Positions 16,378-25,978 of a stretch of DNA of 52,005 bases are shown here, piece after piece. Source of the DNA: an uncultured Bacteroidales bacterium (lineage in GTDB: Bacteria > Bacteroidota > Bacteroidia > Bacteroidales > Bacteroidaceae). Where the stretch lies: positions 1 to 52,005 of the forward strand of contig CALDKD010000122.1 of assembly GCA_937898885.1 (NCBI GenBank). Reading direction: 5' to 3'. The notes beneath the pieces are model-generated. The model ran no database searches and was not told where the DNA came from. It saw only the letters and a program-made list of their open reading frames with translations. The first letter of the stretch is position 1; each line of letters starts with the position of its first letter. Position numbers and translations under genes: made by a program.

Positions 16378-19053
16378 ATGAGCGACGAGCAGGATATATA
16401 CGATGATGATCAGTCTGGGATAATTGAGGATGACTGCGATGATTCCGCAGGTGGTGAGGTCCATTCCTCCTATCACCCTGTTACGGACGATGACGGTACT
16501 GTGCGGCATCAGTTGTCTGGAATGTACCAGAACTGGTTCCTGGATTATGCGTCGTATGTTATTCTGGAGCGTGCCGTCCCTCATTTCGAGGATGGACTGA
16601 AACCCGTCCAGCGCCGTGTGCTGCACGCGATGAAACGGCTTGATGACGGCCGTTACATCAAGGTGGCCAACATCGTGGGCCATACTATGCAGTTCCATCC
16701 CCACGGTGACGCCTCCATTGGTGACGCTTTGGTGCAGATGGGCCAGAAGGACCTGCTGATAGATTGCCAGGGCAACTGGGGAAACATTCTTACCGGACAC
16801 CGGGCCGCCGCTCCACGATATATTGAGGCCCGTCTCTCTAAGTTCGCGCTTGAGACTGTCTTCAACGCCAAGACCACAGAGTGGAAAGTTTCCTACGATG
16901 GCCGTAACAAAGAGCCGGTCACGCTGCCCGTCAAGTTTCCGCTGCTTCTGGCTCAGGGTGCGGAGGGCATTGCGGTAGGCCTTTCCTGCAAGATATTGCC
17001 TCACAATTTCAATGAGCTGTGCGATGCCGCGGTATCCTATCTGAAAGGCGAGGAGTTCCATCTCTATCCCGACTTCCCCACAGGCGGCTCTATTGATGTG
17101 TCGCATTATAACGACGGTGAGCGTGGCGGCGTGGTCAAGATAAGGGCCAAGATATCCAAGGAGGCCGACAACAAGACCCTCGTCATCAACGAGATTCCAT
17201 ACGGTGAGGATGTAATGACGCTCTGCGACTCCATTGTCAAGGCTGTCAAGAAGGGCAAGATAAAGGTCCGCAAGGTTGAGGACCTGACCGCCGCCAAGGT
17301 TGAGATACGCATAACGCTGGCTCCGGGAGTATCATCGGACAAGACTATTGACGCACTCTATGCCTTTACAAACTGCGAGGTAAGCATATCGCCGAACTGT
17401 TGCGTGATTGACAACCGGAAACCGCACTTCCTCTGTGTGAGCGATGTGCTGAGAAAATCTGTTGACAATACGATGAGACTGCTCAGGATGGAGCTGGAGA
17501 TTCAGCGCTCCGAGCTTCTTGAGCAACTGCATTTCGCCTCATTGGAGAAGATATTCATAGAGGAGCGCATCTACAAGGATCCTGAGTTTGAGCAGGCTCC
17601 CGATATGGATGCCGCCTGTGAGCATATTGACGAGCGTCTCACACCATACTATCCACAGTTTGTGCGTGAGGTTACCAAAGACGATATCCTCCGCCTGATG
17701 GAGATAAAGATGGCCCGCATCCTCAAGTTCAACAAGGACAAGGCGGATGAGGCCATTGCCCGTATGAACAAGGAGATAGCCCGTATAGACAAGAGCCTCT
17801 CGAATATGGTCGGTGTTACAATCAAGTGGTTTGAGGATCTGAAGGAGAAGTATGGGGCAGCCTGGCCTCGGAAGACTGAGCTGAAGAATTTCAACACTAT
17901 CGTAGCCAACAAAGTGGTTGAGGCCAATGAGAAACTCTACATCAACCGTGCTGACGGCTTCATTGGGACAGGACTTAAGAAAGATGAGTACGTTACCAAC
18001 TGCAGCGACCTGGACGACATCATACTTTTCTACAAAGATGGCCGCTACAAGGTTGTGAAGGTGGCGGAGAAACTCTTTGTGGGCCCGAATGTGATTTACC
18101 TGAACGTGTTCAAGAAAAATGACAGGCGGACCATCTATAACGTGATTTACCGCGACGGAAAGAACGGCGCCTCATACATAAAGAGATTTGCCGCCACAGG
18201 TATTACCCGCGACAAGGAGTATGACCTTACGCAAGGCAAGCCGGGCTCAAAGATTCTTTACTTCACATCCAACAGCAATGGTGAGGCCGAGGTGGTCAGG
18301 GTCCAGCTTAAGCCAAACCCGAAACTCAAGAAACCTGTATTTGACAAGGATTTCAGTAGCATCGCCATCAAGGGCCGTCAGTCAATGGGTAATCTCATAA
18401 CACGGAACGAGGTTCAGAGAATCGGCCTGAAGTCACACGGCGTGTCAACGCTGGGTGGCCGTAAGGTCTGGTTTGACCGCGATGTGTTCCGTATTGATTT
18501 TGACGGGCACGGAGACTTTATCGGCGAGTTTGAGAGCGAGGACCTGCTTCTCGTGGTGAACTCCGACGGAGAGTTCTATACTACGGAGATTGATCCGAAC
18601 CATCATTTTGACTCGAATGTCATCCGCATAGAGAAGTACGTTCCTGACAAGGTCTGGAGCGCCGCTTTGTTCGACTCATCACAGAATGGCTACCTGTATC
18701 TGAAACGTTTCTGTATGGATTCGTCGTTCAAGAAGAACTCGCTTATCGGCGATGACAAGGGCAGCCGCCTGCTCATCCTTACAGACACGGCCTATCCACG
18801 CATCCGTGTCACATTCGGCGGTAATGACAGTTTCCGTGAGCCTATGGAGGTAGATGTGGAGGAGTTCATAGCGGTAAAGGGCTATAAGGCACGCGGACGC
18901 AGGGTGACAACCTGGACTGTTGATGGTGTTGAGGAGCTGGAGCCGTTGCGTCAGCCGGAGCCTATGGAGTCTGAACGCGATGATTCCGCTGCGGAAGACG
19001 GGACCGATAAGCCTGACCTTGCCGAAGGTGACGGTCAGATGTCTTTGTTCTGA
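16378..19053 (+). CDS. parC: DNA topoisomerase IV subunit A
   Basis: Type IIA topoisomerase A subunit, 891 residues, close in pattern to the Bacteroides topoisomerase IV A subunit. The conserved start MYQNWFLDYASYVILERAVP, GLKPVQRRVLHAMKRL and MQFHPHGDASIGDALVQMGQ are followed by the catalytic Tyr148 in APRYIEARLSK. The C-terminal part is a beta-pinwheel with segments such as KGRQSMGNLITRN and TLGGRKVWFDRDV, and the protein ends in an acidic tail. It would decatenate chromosomes with ParE, which is not in the window. GyrA is the alternative, but a GyrA-type GQRRGG box is not seen. Confidence 0.9.
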   Translation: MSDEQDIYDDDQSGIIEDDCDDSAGGEVHSSYHPVTDDDGTVRHQLSGMYQNWFLDYASYVILERAVPHFEDGLKPVQRRVLHAMKRLDDGRYIKVANIVGHTMQFHPHGDASIGDALVQMGQKDLLIDCQGNWGNILTGHRAAAPRYIEARLSKFALETVFNAKTTEWKVSYDGRNKEPVTLPVKFPLLLAQGAEGIAVGLSCKILPHNFNELCDAAVSYLKGEEFHLYPDFPTGGSIDVSHYNDGERGGVVKIRAKISKEADNKTLVINEIPYGEDVMTLCDSIVKAVKKGKIKVRKVEDLTAAKVEIRITLAPGVSSDKTIDALYAFTNCEVSISPNCCVIDNRKPHFLCVSDVLRKSVDNTMRLLRMELEIQRSELLEQLHFASLEKIFIEERIYKDPEFEQAPDMDAACEHIDERLTPYYPQFVREVTKDDILRLMEIKMARILKFNKDKADEAIARMNKEIARIDKSLSNMVGVTIKWFEDLKEKYGAAWPRKTELKNFNTIVANKVVEANEKLYINRADGFIGTGLKKDEYVTNCSDLDDIILFYKDGRYKVVKVAEKLFVGPNVIYLNVFKKNDRRTIYNVIYRDGKNGASYIKRFAATGITRDKEYDLTQGKPGSKILYFTSNSNGEAEVVRVQLKPNPKLKKPVFDKDFSSIAIKGRQSMGNLITRNEVQRIGLKSHGVSTLGGRKVWFDRDVFRIDFDGHGDFIGEFESEDLLLVVNSDGEFYTTEIDPNHHFDSNVIRIEKYVPDKVWSAALFDSSQNGYLYLKRFCMDSSFKKNSLIGDDKGSRLLILTDTAYPRIRVTFGGNDSFREPMEVDVEEFIAVKGYKARGRRVTTWTVDGVEELEPLRQPEPMESERDDSAAEDGTDKPDLAEGDGQMSLF

Positions 19054-19054
19054 G

Positions 19055-19873
19055 ATGAGACGACTGTTTATATCACTGCTCCTTTCTGCAATCCTGATAC
19101 CCGTGCTGGCGCAGGAGAGCCTTGCCGACAAGTTGCCGGGATGTTGCGAGCGCCTGTCAGTGAGTGGCATAGGCATAGGTAATCTGGGAGTACTGGATGA
19201 ATATATGTCGCCGAACGTATATCGCGGGCCGGTAATGAGTCTGGCCTTCCAGAGACAGCGTATGATGCGTAAGCGTGATGACTGGGGCAGGACATCGTTC
19301 CTCAAGATTGGTTTCTCTCCGATGAAAGACAGAAACGGCAAAGGTGGCTATATGTCGCTGATGTTTGACTGGCATCACTCCTGGGATTACATCTGTGTGA
19401 GACGTGGCGACTTCTTTCTGTCTGCCGGACCTGAGACCTTTCTGAAGGCAGGTGGCATTCTCAACCTCAGCAACAGCAACAATCCCGCCCAGCTGAAACT
19501 GTATGCCGCCGCGGCCGTCTCCGGCAACGCCTCATATCGTTTCCTTATCAGCAATTACCCGATTACCCTGGACTGGAAAGCAGACCTTCCTCTGATTGGC
19601 TATAACTTCGCTCCGACTTTCGGACTGCAATACTACGAGATAGGATATCTTGGCAAGTTCGGCGAGGCGTCGCATCTGGCCTGGCCCGGCAATTTGTTTG
19701 ATTTGTCACAGCGGGTCTCCGTGGACTTGCCTGTAGGAGAAGTGATGCTGAGACTGAGCTATCTGGGAGATTACTATCGCTATAATATGGGAAACGTACG
19801 GTGCAGGATGTACGAGAACTCATTTATGATCGGCATTATCCGAAGGCTTGAGATAAAATATAACGGACGATGA
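19055..19873 (+). CDS. DUF3316 family envelope protein
   Basis: A 272-residue secreted protein with a signal peptide (RRLFISLLLSAILIPVLAQ). The pattern LDEYMSPNVYRGPVMSLAF, the NNPAQLKLYAAAAVSG core and DLPLIGYNFAPTFGLQYYEI agree with the Bacteroidetes family DUF3316, which looks like a small outer-membrane beta-barrel. Function unknown. I chose the ATG at 19055, one base after the parC stop; an earlier in-frame start at 18920 lies inside parC and lacks a signal peptide. It overlaps the next gene by 4 nt (ATGA). Confidence 0.8.
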   Translation: MRRLFISLLLSAILIPVLAQESLADKLPGCCERLSVSGIGIGNLGVLDEYMSPNVYRGPVMSLAFQRQRMMRKRDDWGRTSFLKIGFSPMKDRNGKGGYMSLMFDWHHSWDYICVRRGDFFLSAGPETFLKAGGILNLSNSNNPAQLKLYAAAAVSGNASYRFLISNYPITLDWKADLPLIGYNFAPTFGLQYYEIGYLGKFGEASHLAWPGNLFDLSQRVSVDLPVGEVMLRLSYLGDYYRYNMGNVRCRMYENSFMIGIIRRLEIKYNGR

Positions 19874-20892
19874 GAAAGACCATATTCATACTCTTTATCG
19901 TATTGTGCGCAATGTCCTCATCGTGCGTCAGGGAACCTTATCCGGACAATAGCAACATCGGTAATTTCGAGGCGTTGTGGGACCTTATGGATACTCACTA
20001 CTGTTTCTTTGACTATAAGGCCGATGAGTATGGCCTTGACTGGAACGAGGTTCACGACAGGTATCGGCCTATGGTTACGAATCAGATGAGCGGCGATGCC
20101 TTGTTCGAGGTTCTGTGCCGTATGCTGGGCGAGCTTCGCGACGGACACGTGAACCTCTATACCTCGATAGATGTGGGCCGCTATTGGTCCTGGAGAGAGG
20201 GTTTTCCCGTCAACTATTACGAGCATATCCGCGACAACTACCTTGGTACGGATTTCAGGATAGGCGGAGGAATGCGGTATCAGATACTCGACGACAACGT
20301 GGGCTACGTCTATTATGGCGATTTCACTGGCTCTGTAGATGATGGCTACTGGAATCGCATAATCAATTATATGACATTGTGCAACGGTATGATTATCGAC
20401 GTGCGCGATAATGGCGGCGGATATATTTTCAATGTGGAGACCATTATGTCTCATTTCACGGAGAAAAGCGTACTGTGCGGTTATATGTGCCACAAGACAG
20501 GCCCCGGACACAGTGATTTCTCTCCGTTTGAGGAGCGCTGGGTAAGTCCTGCCATTGATCAGCTCCGCTGGCAGAAACCTGTGGCAATACTTACAAACCG
20601 GGGCTGTTTCAGCGCCACCAATACTTTCGTAAGCGATATGAGGGCGCTGCCGCATGTACGGGTATTTGGAGACCGCACCGGAGGCGGAGGTGGGGTGCCG
20701 CTGTCTCTGGAGATGCCAAATGGCTGGTCCGTGCGCTACTCATCCGCTCCTATGACCGATGCTCAGGGCAATCATATAGAGTTTGGCGTTGAGCCTGACG
20801 TCAGGGTCGATATCACAGAGAGTGATATGCTCCGGGGTGTTGATACCATAATAGAGAGTGCCAGGGAGTGGATTAATTCATTTTTGAGATAA
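19870..20892 (+). CDS. S41-family peptidase lipoprotein
   Basis: This 340-residue lipoprotein has its lipobox near CAMSSSC. An N-terminal helical part contains the S41 motif LGELRDGHVNLYTS, and the protease core has MIIDVRDNGGGYIFN, then NRGCFSATNTF with the presumed nucleophile Ser248, then GDRTGGGGG. In C-terminal processing proteases a catalytic Lys follows the Ser by 25 residues; here that place is Gly, so a tricorn-like Ser/His arrangement is more likely. It overlaps the DUF3316 gene by 4 nt and is followed by sppA 15 nt later, so the operon carries two envelope proteases. Confidence 0.85.
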   Translation: MRKTIFILFIVLCAMSSSCVREPYPDNSNIGNFEALWDLMDTHYCFFDYKADEYGLDWNEVHDRYRPMVTNQMSGDALFEVLCRMLGELRDGHVNLYTSIDVGRYWSWREGFPVNYYEHIRDNYLGTDFRIGGGMRYQILDDNVGYVYYGDFTGSVDDGYWNRIINYMTLCNGMIIDVRDNGGGYIFNVETIMSHFTEKSVLCGYMCHKTGPGHSDFSPFEERWVSPAIDQLRWQKPVAILTNRGCFSATNTFVSDMRALPHVRVFGDRTGGGGGVPLSLEMPNGWSVRYSSAPMTDAQGNHIEFGVEPDVRVDITESDMLRGVDTIIESAREWINSFLR

Positions 20893-20907
20893 TTTTTTAT
20901 TACTAGT

Positions 20908-22653
20908 ATGAGACGTTTGTGTTGTTTCCTTACTTTGGCGGCCTTGTTGACTGCGCTGCCGGTGCTGGGTAGTGCCAAGACTGGCAGGGTCCTTAAAATT
21001 GATTTCAAAGCCGCTGTGGTTGAGCAGAGCGGTGGCTCATTCTCGTTGTCATCATTGTCGCTCGGCTCCATGGCCGCAGGCGAGATGGCTATGCTCGATA
21101 TGGTCCGTGCCATTGACATGGCATCGACAGACCCGTCAATCTCTATGATTTATATGACACCAGGCAACATCTCGGCCGGTATGGCTCAGATGGAGGAGGT
21201 AAGAGCGGCGTTGGCGCGTTTCCGAGCCTCAGGCAAGCAGATTATAGCATATTGTGAGAATCTGTCAAACGGCTCGTACTACATCGCGTCGGTAGCCGAT
21301 AAGGTTATCCTGAATCCCGCATCGGAGAGCTATCTTACAGGACTCGCCACTCAGCAGGTCTTTCTGAAGGACGCCCTCGACGCGCTTGGAGTAGAGGTTC
21401 AGCTTATTCGTCACGGCAAGTACAAGTCGGCGGGCGAGATGTTTACCCGCAACGACTTCAGCGAGGCCAACCGCGAGCAGTATCAGGTAATGATAAACTC
21501 CCTCTGGGATGGAATGTGTCAGGATATCGCCGCATCCCGCAGTTTCTCTGCCGATGACTTCAAGGGGTGGGTAAACGATCTGGCCCTGACCGATGCCGCC
21601 TCATTCAAGGAGAAAGGGCTGGTTGATGAGCTGTGGCATTTTGACCAGGTGGAGGACTACTTCTGCGAGCAGTCCGGAATGCCGTTCATCAAGCTGGTGC
21701 GCTTCGTGCCGCTCAAGCGTTATATTGACAAGATGGCGAAGACTGCCAGAAAGCTGGCCCGCAAGAGCAAGGGCAGCATTGCCGTGGTTTATGCCAATGG
21801 CGAGATAGTCGTATCACCTTCGGGAACAAGTATGTCTTCGGATGTCATTGTAGGCAAGAGCCTGGCATCCACTCTGGCAAAGGTGCGCAAGGATGATAAG
21901 ATCAAGGCTGTAGTGTTCCGCGTGAACTCACCGGGCGGAAGCGTGATGGCATCGGAGCTGATAAAGCGCGAGATTGATTTGCTGAAGGCAGAGAAGCCTG
22001 TCATTGCCAGCTATGGCGATTATGCCGCATCGGGTGGCTACTGGATATCTGCCGGCGCTGAGAAGATTTACACCGACAAGACCACTCTTACCGGCTCAAT
22101 TGGCTGCTTCTCAATGATTCCGAATCTGGGCGACGCCATACGTGGCAAGCTTCGCGTCAATTTCGCCACAATCGGCTCATCAAGACACAGCGATATGATG
22201 ACCGGCATGCGCGGTCTTGACGACGCTGAGATCAACTATCTGCAGCTTCAGGTAGAGGACATATACGACCGTTTCACAGACATAGTATCCGAGGGCAGGG
22301 GATTGTCAAAGGACAGTGTCGACGCAATAGGGCAGGGCCGTGTATGGGCCGGCTCCGATGCTCTGAATATCGGTCTTGTTGATGAGACCGGTGGTCTGGC
22401 CGATGCAATAGCATACGCTGCAAGTGTAGCCGGCCTGGAGCAGTATGGTGTGCAGGAGTATCCCGAGGTTATGCCATTCTCTTTGCTCTCTCTCTTTGGC
22501 GAGCAGTCAGACCCGGAAGAGACACTTACATCCGACAATGGCAGTGGTATGGCCATCATGCTTCAGAAGACCTTCCCGTTCGCCTCGGCCCTGAGGAAGA
22601 GTCAGACACCTGTCACAATGGCAAGAATGCCTGTGGCTTTCTCATTCAATTGA
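20908..22653 (+). CDS. sppA: Signal peptide peptidase SppA, 67K type
   Basis: This 581-residue serine protease of family S49 would degrade cleaved signal peptides in the envelope. It has the double-domain 67K architecture: an N-terminal domain with the catalytic Lys173 in HGKYKSAGEMF and a C-terminal domain with Ser375 in YGDYAASGGYWIS, preceded by VFRVNSPGGSVMASE. The N terminus looks like a cleavable signal peptide ending near GSA rather than the long transmembrane anchor common in Bacteroides SppA, so this may be a soluble periplasmic paralogue. Confidence 0.9.
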   Translation: MRRLCCFLTLAALLTALPVLGSAKTGRVLKIDFKAAVVEQSGGSFSLSSLSLGSMAAGEMAMLDMVRAIDMASTDPSISMIYMTPGNISAGMAQMEEVRAALARFRASGKQIIAYCENLSNGSYYIASVADKVILNPASESYLTGLATQQVFLKDALDALGVEVQLIRHGKYKSAGEMFTRNDFSEANREQYQVMINSLWDGMCQDIAASRSFSADDFKGWVNDLALTDAASFKEKGLVDELWHFDQVEDYFCEQSGMPFIKLVRFVPLKRYIDKMAKTARKLARKSKGSIAVVYANGEIVVSPSGTSMSSDVIVGKSLASTLAKVRKDDKIKAVVFRVNSPGGSVMASELIKREIDLLKAEKPVIASYGDYAASGGYWISAGAEKIYTDKTTLTGSIGCFSMIPNLGDAIRGKLRVNFATIGSSRHSDMMTGMRGLDDAEINYLQLQVEDIYDRFTDIVSEGRGLSKDSVDAIGQGRVWAGSDALNIGLVDETGGLADAIAYAASVAGLEQYGVQEYPEVMPFSLLSLFGEQSDPEETLTSDNGSGMAIMLQKTFPFASALRKSQTPVTMARMPVAFSFN

Positions 22654-22683
22654 TGAATTGTTACGGCGCATTGGTATTTTTTA

Positions 22684-22691
22684 TACCTTTG
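22684..22691 (+). promoter_or_regulatory. -7 box of tRNA-Leu
   Basis: TACCTTTG matches TAnnTTTG and lies 12 bp before the mature tRNA 5' end. A TTG at 22658-22660 is 23 bp upstream, slightly far for a -33 box. Confidence 0.55.
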
Positions 22692-22702
22692 CGCCATCAA
22701 TC

Positions 22703-22784
22703 GCGGGCGTGGCGGAATTGGCAGACGCGCTAGACTTAGGATCTAGTATCCTCGGATGTGAAGGTTCAAGTCCTTTCGCCCGTA
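22703..22784 (+). tRNA. tRNA-Leu, anticodon UAG
   Basis: An 82-nt class II tRNA. Acceptor arm GCGGGCG pairs with CGCCCGT, the discriminator base is A, and the D-arm contains GGCGGAATTGGCAGACGC. The anticodon stem CTAGA/TCTAG holds the loop CTTAGGA with anticodon TAG. A variable arm follows (ATCCTCGGAT), then the T-arm with GGTTCAAGTCC. CCA is not encoded. It reads CUA-type leucine codons. Confidence 0.95.
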
Positions 22785-22795
22785 CTTATAAATGA

Positions 22796-22828
22796 AAAGA
22801 GAGGTGACCGTTCCGGCCACCTCTCTTT
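22796..22828. terminator. Terminator after tRNA-Leu
   Basis: An 11-bp stem, AAAGAGAGGTG (22796-22806) with CACCTCTCTTT (22818-22828). It also lies just after the stop of the converging GH3 gene and can serve both strands. Confidence 0.75.
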
Positions 22829-22843
22829 GTATCATTTGCAGAT

Positions 22844-25477
22844 TTACAGCTTTACCTCAATGCTCTTCAGGTCTTTGTCAAGCGATGAGCCGCCGTAGAG
22901 AATCTGGTAGCGGCCTGACTTGAGTGCAAGACCGTCGGTTGCCTCATCATAGAAGTAGAATGTCTCTTTGTTCAAGGCAATCTTTACAGTCTGCTGCTTG
23001 CCGCTTGGAATATTCACGCGGGCGAAACCGCAGAGCGACTTGATCGGTGCGTCGGGATTGTCCAACGATTTTACATATACCTCTACAACCTCGTCACCGT
23101 CAACGGAGCCTGTGTTCTTTACAGGAACTGTCAGTGTCATTGACTCGGGCTTGCCTGATACCTTGCCCTTGCCGTACTTGAAGGTGGTGTAGCTGAGTCC
23201 GTAGCCGAATGCGTACAGTGGCTCGCCCTTGAAGTAGCGGTATGTCCTGCCTTCCATACTGTAATCCTTGTAGTCGGGAAGCTGGTCGGTGGATGCGTAG
23301 AATGTTACAGGCAGACGGCCGGCCGGATTGTAATCGCCGAACAGGACATCGGCAACGGCCTTGCCGCAGGCCTGACCGCCGTACCACGCCTGAATCATCG
23401 CGTCGTACTTGCTCTCAACATTGCCAAGTCCTATGGCGCTGCCCGATACGTTGACCAGAACAACCGGCTTGCCGGTAGCGTCAAGCTCATTGAGCAGGTT
23501 CTGCTGAATCTCTGGCAGCTCAATTGTGGTGCGGTCGTGTCCCTCACCCTCGATGTCGGATGATATACCGCTTACCATTACTATCACATCGGCCTTTGAC
23601 ACCTTGTCAAGAACAGGTGCGAAGTCAACCGGACCACGGCTGTAGATATCAAATGAGAATGATGCCGATCTTGCCTCCGGCTGTGACAGGTTAATTGAGA
23701 TATTGTAGGTCTTGCCCTTCTCCACTGCGAATTTGGTAGCAGCGCCACGGCCGCCTCCAAAGCCGCCGAAACCACCTCCGAAGCCTCCGAAACCGCCACG
23801 GCCACCGGCTGCCTGTGAGATTGTGTCACCGTTTATCATGAAAGCGTACTTACCGCTTCCACGTACCGAATAGAACATATCGCCCGTATAGTCTGCGGTG
23901 AAGGTGCCGGTGTAGCGGGCGCTGAAGCCGGTCAGGTTAAGGCCATACTCCCAGGCGCAATCCTCGTGAGCCAGGGCCGGTGATGTGGTGTTCAGGTCAA
24001 CCTTGTCGTTGTAGTCTGCCTTGACTGCCACATTGCCGCTGAAGTCAGTGTTGTTGTAATATTCCGCGTGCAGGCCCTTGCCTCCGTTAATCTCAGATAC
24101 GTAATGCTTGGTGATGAAAGGCTCGTTCAGGTCGCAGCCTTTCTCATATATGATGTTGGCATCAGGAGCAGCCTGACGGATGGCCTCCAGAATGGTCTGC
24201 TTGTTGGCCTTTGACGGGTATCCGTTGTAGTTGCCGAGAATGACACGTGAGTCATCGGCATTCGGACCAACTACAGCGATGGTTATGTTCTTCTTCTGCA
24301 GAGGCAGCAGGTTGTCGTTGTTCTTGAGCAGGACGATGGCCTCGTGTGCGGCCTTGTTGGCAAGTGCCGTGTGCTCTGGGCTGCTAAGGTCATCAAGACC
24401 AAGGTTTGCCCAAGGCAGATCCTCGGCAGGGTCGAACATGCCAAGCTGGAAGCGGGCCAGCAGTACGCGACGCAGGTTGACGTCGATGTCCGCCTCTGAT
24501 ATGAGTCCCTTCTCAATGGCGCTGGTGAGTGAGCGGAAGTTGGTGCCGCACTCAATGTCTGTTCCCGAGAGAACCGCATCCACCGATGCTGATGCCGCAT
24601 CGCTGTGCGTGCCGTGCTGGTTCTTGTTGAAGAAGTCAGAGATGGCGCCGCAGTCGGTCACAACCAGACCCTTGTAGCCCCACTTCTCACGAAGGATGTC
24701 GGAGAGCAGGAAATTGCTTGCACAGCACGGCTCGTCGTCATAACGGTGATACGCGCACATAACCTCCTGCACGTTGCCCTCCTGCACCAATGACTTGAAT
24801 GCAGGCAGATAAGTCTCCCAAAGGTCACGGCCCTCTGCGGTCACGTTGATTGAGTGACGGACTGCCTCAGGTCCGCTGTGTACGGCATAGTGCTTGGCGC
24901 AGGAGTGAAGCTTGAAGTACTTCTTGTCGTTGCCCTGCATACCCTTTACGGTCTGTGTTCCCATAACCGCATTCAGGTACGGGTCCTCGCCCGGAGTCTC
25001 CTGACCGCGTCCCCAGCGCGGGTCACGGAAAATGTTCACGTTCGGGCACCAGAATGAGAGTCCCTGATGCCAGATGCTGCCGTTTGGCTGCTTCACGCCC
25101 AATTGATGATGGTCTGTGGTGTTCCATACTGCACGGGCCTCGTCAGAGACAGCCGTATAAATCTCATACTGCTGGTCGGCATCGAATGTGGCGCCAAGGG
25201 CTATTACCTGCGGAAAAACCGTCACGTCGTCATAGCAAATACCGTGGCAGGCCTCGTTCCACCAGTTATATGCCGGAATGTCCAGGCGGTCAACCGATAC
25301 GGAGCCATTCATCATCAGGCCTACCTTCTCCTCAGGCGAGAGCAGCGAGATAAGGTTGTCAACTCTCTCGTCAAACGAGAGCTTAGGGTCCTGGAACGGA
25401 TACTCGTACTGGTCTTTCGCTGAGGCCAGAATTGTGCCTACGGCAAGGAGGCATACGGGCAATAAAAGCTTTTTCAT
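22844..25477 (-). CDS. Secreted GH3 glycosidase with PA14 insert (beta-xylosidase-like)
   Basis: An 877-residue GH3 enzyme with a signal peptide ending near LASA. The early motif YNWWNEACHGI and FRDPRWGRGQETPGEDP are typical of the beta-xylosidase/arabinosidase branch rather than cellobiose-type beta-glucosidases. The nucleophile is Asp275 in VVTDCGAISDF. The (alpha/beta)6 domain is interrupted by a PA14 domain (about residues 462-611; LHAEYYNNTDFSG) carrying a Gly/Phe-rich loop at about 554-578. A fibronectin-III-like domain ends the protein. It would act in the periplasm on short oligosaccharides. I use the ATG at 25477, since the upstream frame crosses the promoter. Confidence 0.88.
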   Translation of the reverse strand: MKKLLLPVCLLAVGTILASAKDQYEYPFQDPKLSFDERVDNLISLLSPEEKVGLMMNGSVSVDRLDIPAYNWWNEACHGICYDDVTVFPQVIALGATFDADQQYEIYTAVSDEARAVWNTTDHHQLGVKQPNGSIWHQGLSFWCPNVNIFRDPRWGRGQETPGEDPYLNAVMGTQTVKGMQGNDKKYFKLHSCAKHYAVHSGPEAVRHSINVTAEGRDLWETYLPAFKSLVQEGNVQEVMCAYHRYDDEPCCASNFLLSDILREKWGYKGLVVTDCGAISDFFNKNQHGTHSDAASASVDAVLSGTDIECGTNFRSLTSAIEKGLISEADIDVNLRRVLLARFQLGMFDPAEDLPWANLGLDDLSSPEHTALANKAAHEAIVLLKNNDNLLPLQKKNITIAVVGPNADDSRVILGNYNGYPSKANKQTILEAIRQAAPDANIIYEKGCDLNEPFITKHYVSEINGGKGLHAEYYNNTDFSGNVAVKADYNDKVDLNTTSPALAHEDCAWEYGLNLTGFSARYTGTFTADYTGDMFYSVRGSGKYAFMINGDTISQAAGGRGGFGGFGGGFGGFGGGRGAATKFAVEKGKTYNISINLSQPEARSASFSFDIYSRGPVDFAPVLDKVSKADVIVMVSGISSDIEGEGHDRTTIELPEIQQNLLNELDATGKPVVLVNVSGSAIGLGNVESKYDAMIQAWYGGQACGKAVADVLFGDYNPAGRLPVTFYASTDQLPDYKDYSMEGRTYRYFKGEPLYAFGYGLSYTTFKYGKGKVSGKPESMTLTVPVKNTGSVDGDEVVEVYVKSLDNPDAPIKSLCGFARVNIPSGKQQTVKIALNKETFYFYDEATDGLALKSGRYQILYGGSSLDKDLKSIEVKL

Positions 25478-25501
25478 TTGAAAAATGTTTGATTTTGAAG
25501 T

Positions 25502-25531
25502 CAAAGGTACGAAAACTATCAGAATATTCAA
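25502..25531 (-). promoter_or_regulatory. Promoter of the GH3 gene
   Basis: On the minus strand TTG (25529-25531), a 19-bp spacer and TACCTTTG (25502-25509) form a good Bacteroidetes -33/-7 pair, 25 bp before the ATG. Confidence 0.65.
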
Positions 25532-25597
25532 GTCTCGCAAGTTCCAGATTACTGTCTTTCAAGGGTCATCAGGGCGAGACTTTGGTCAGAATACAGG

Positions 25598-25888
25598 TCA
25601 GGACCGGCTCTTTTTATTGGGGTTCGATGGAAACCAGCCTCTCTCCACCCGTCTCTCCTGTTCAAATAGCTCAAGAATTGACCAGAAGCAACTGAATGCG
25701 ACAACTCCCAATATTGCGGATAAGACACCTTTTGAAAGAAGTGATGCGATGCAGAAACCAATCCCTGCCAGAGCGAACAGCCACCAGCACCTCTTTCCCC
25801 AATAATACTCAGCCTTTATCACTATCGGGTGAAACACCCCTATTATCATAAAGGCCGATACACCAAGTATTATTCCTGACCAACTCAT
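25598..25888 (-). CDS. DUF4491 family small membrane protein
   Basis: A 96-residue protein with three hydrophobic segments. GVFHPIVIKAEYYWGKRCWW and the C-terminal FWSILELFEQERRVERGWFP agree with the DUF4491 family of Bacteroidetes and Firmicutes. Function unknown. It stands alone, transcribed towards the GH3 gene, with a weak -7-like TAACTTTA at 25907-25914. Confidence 0.85.
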   Translation of the reverse strand: MSWSGIILGVSAFMIIGVFHPIVIKAEYYWGKRCWWLFALAGIGFCIASLLSKGVLSAILGVVAFSCFWSILELFEQERRVERGWFPSNPNKKSRS

Positions 25889-25978
25889 AAATACAGATTA
25901 CCGGTGTAAAGTTAGCACATTTTTACAATACTATCCCCAAAAGGATTCGGTCTGGAAGTTATATCCTTATAAAGTCAG

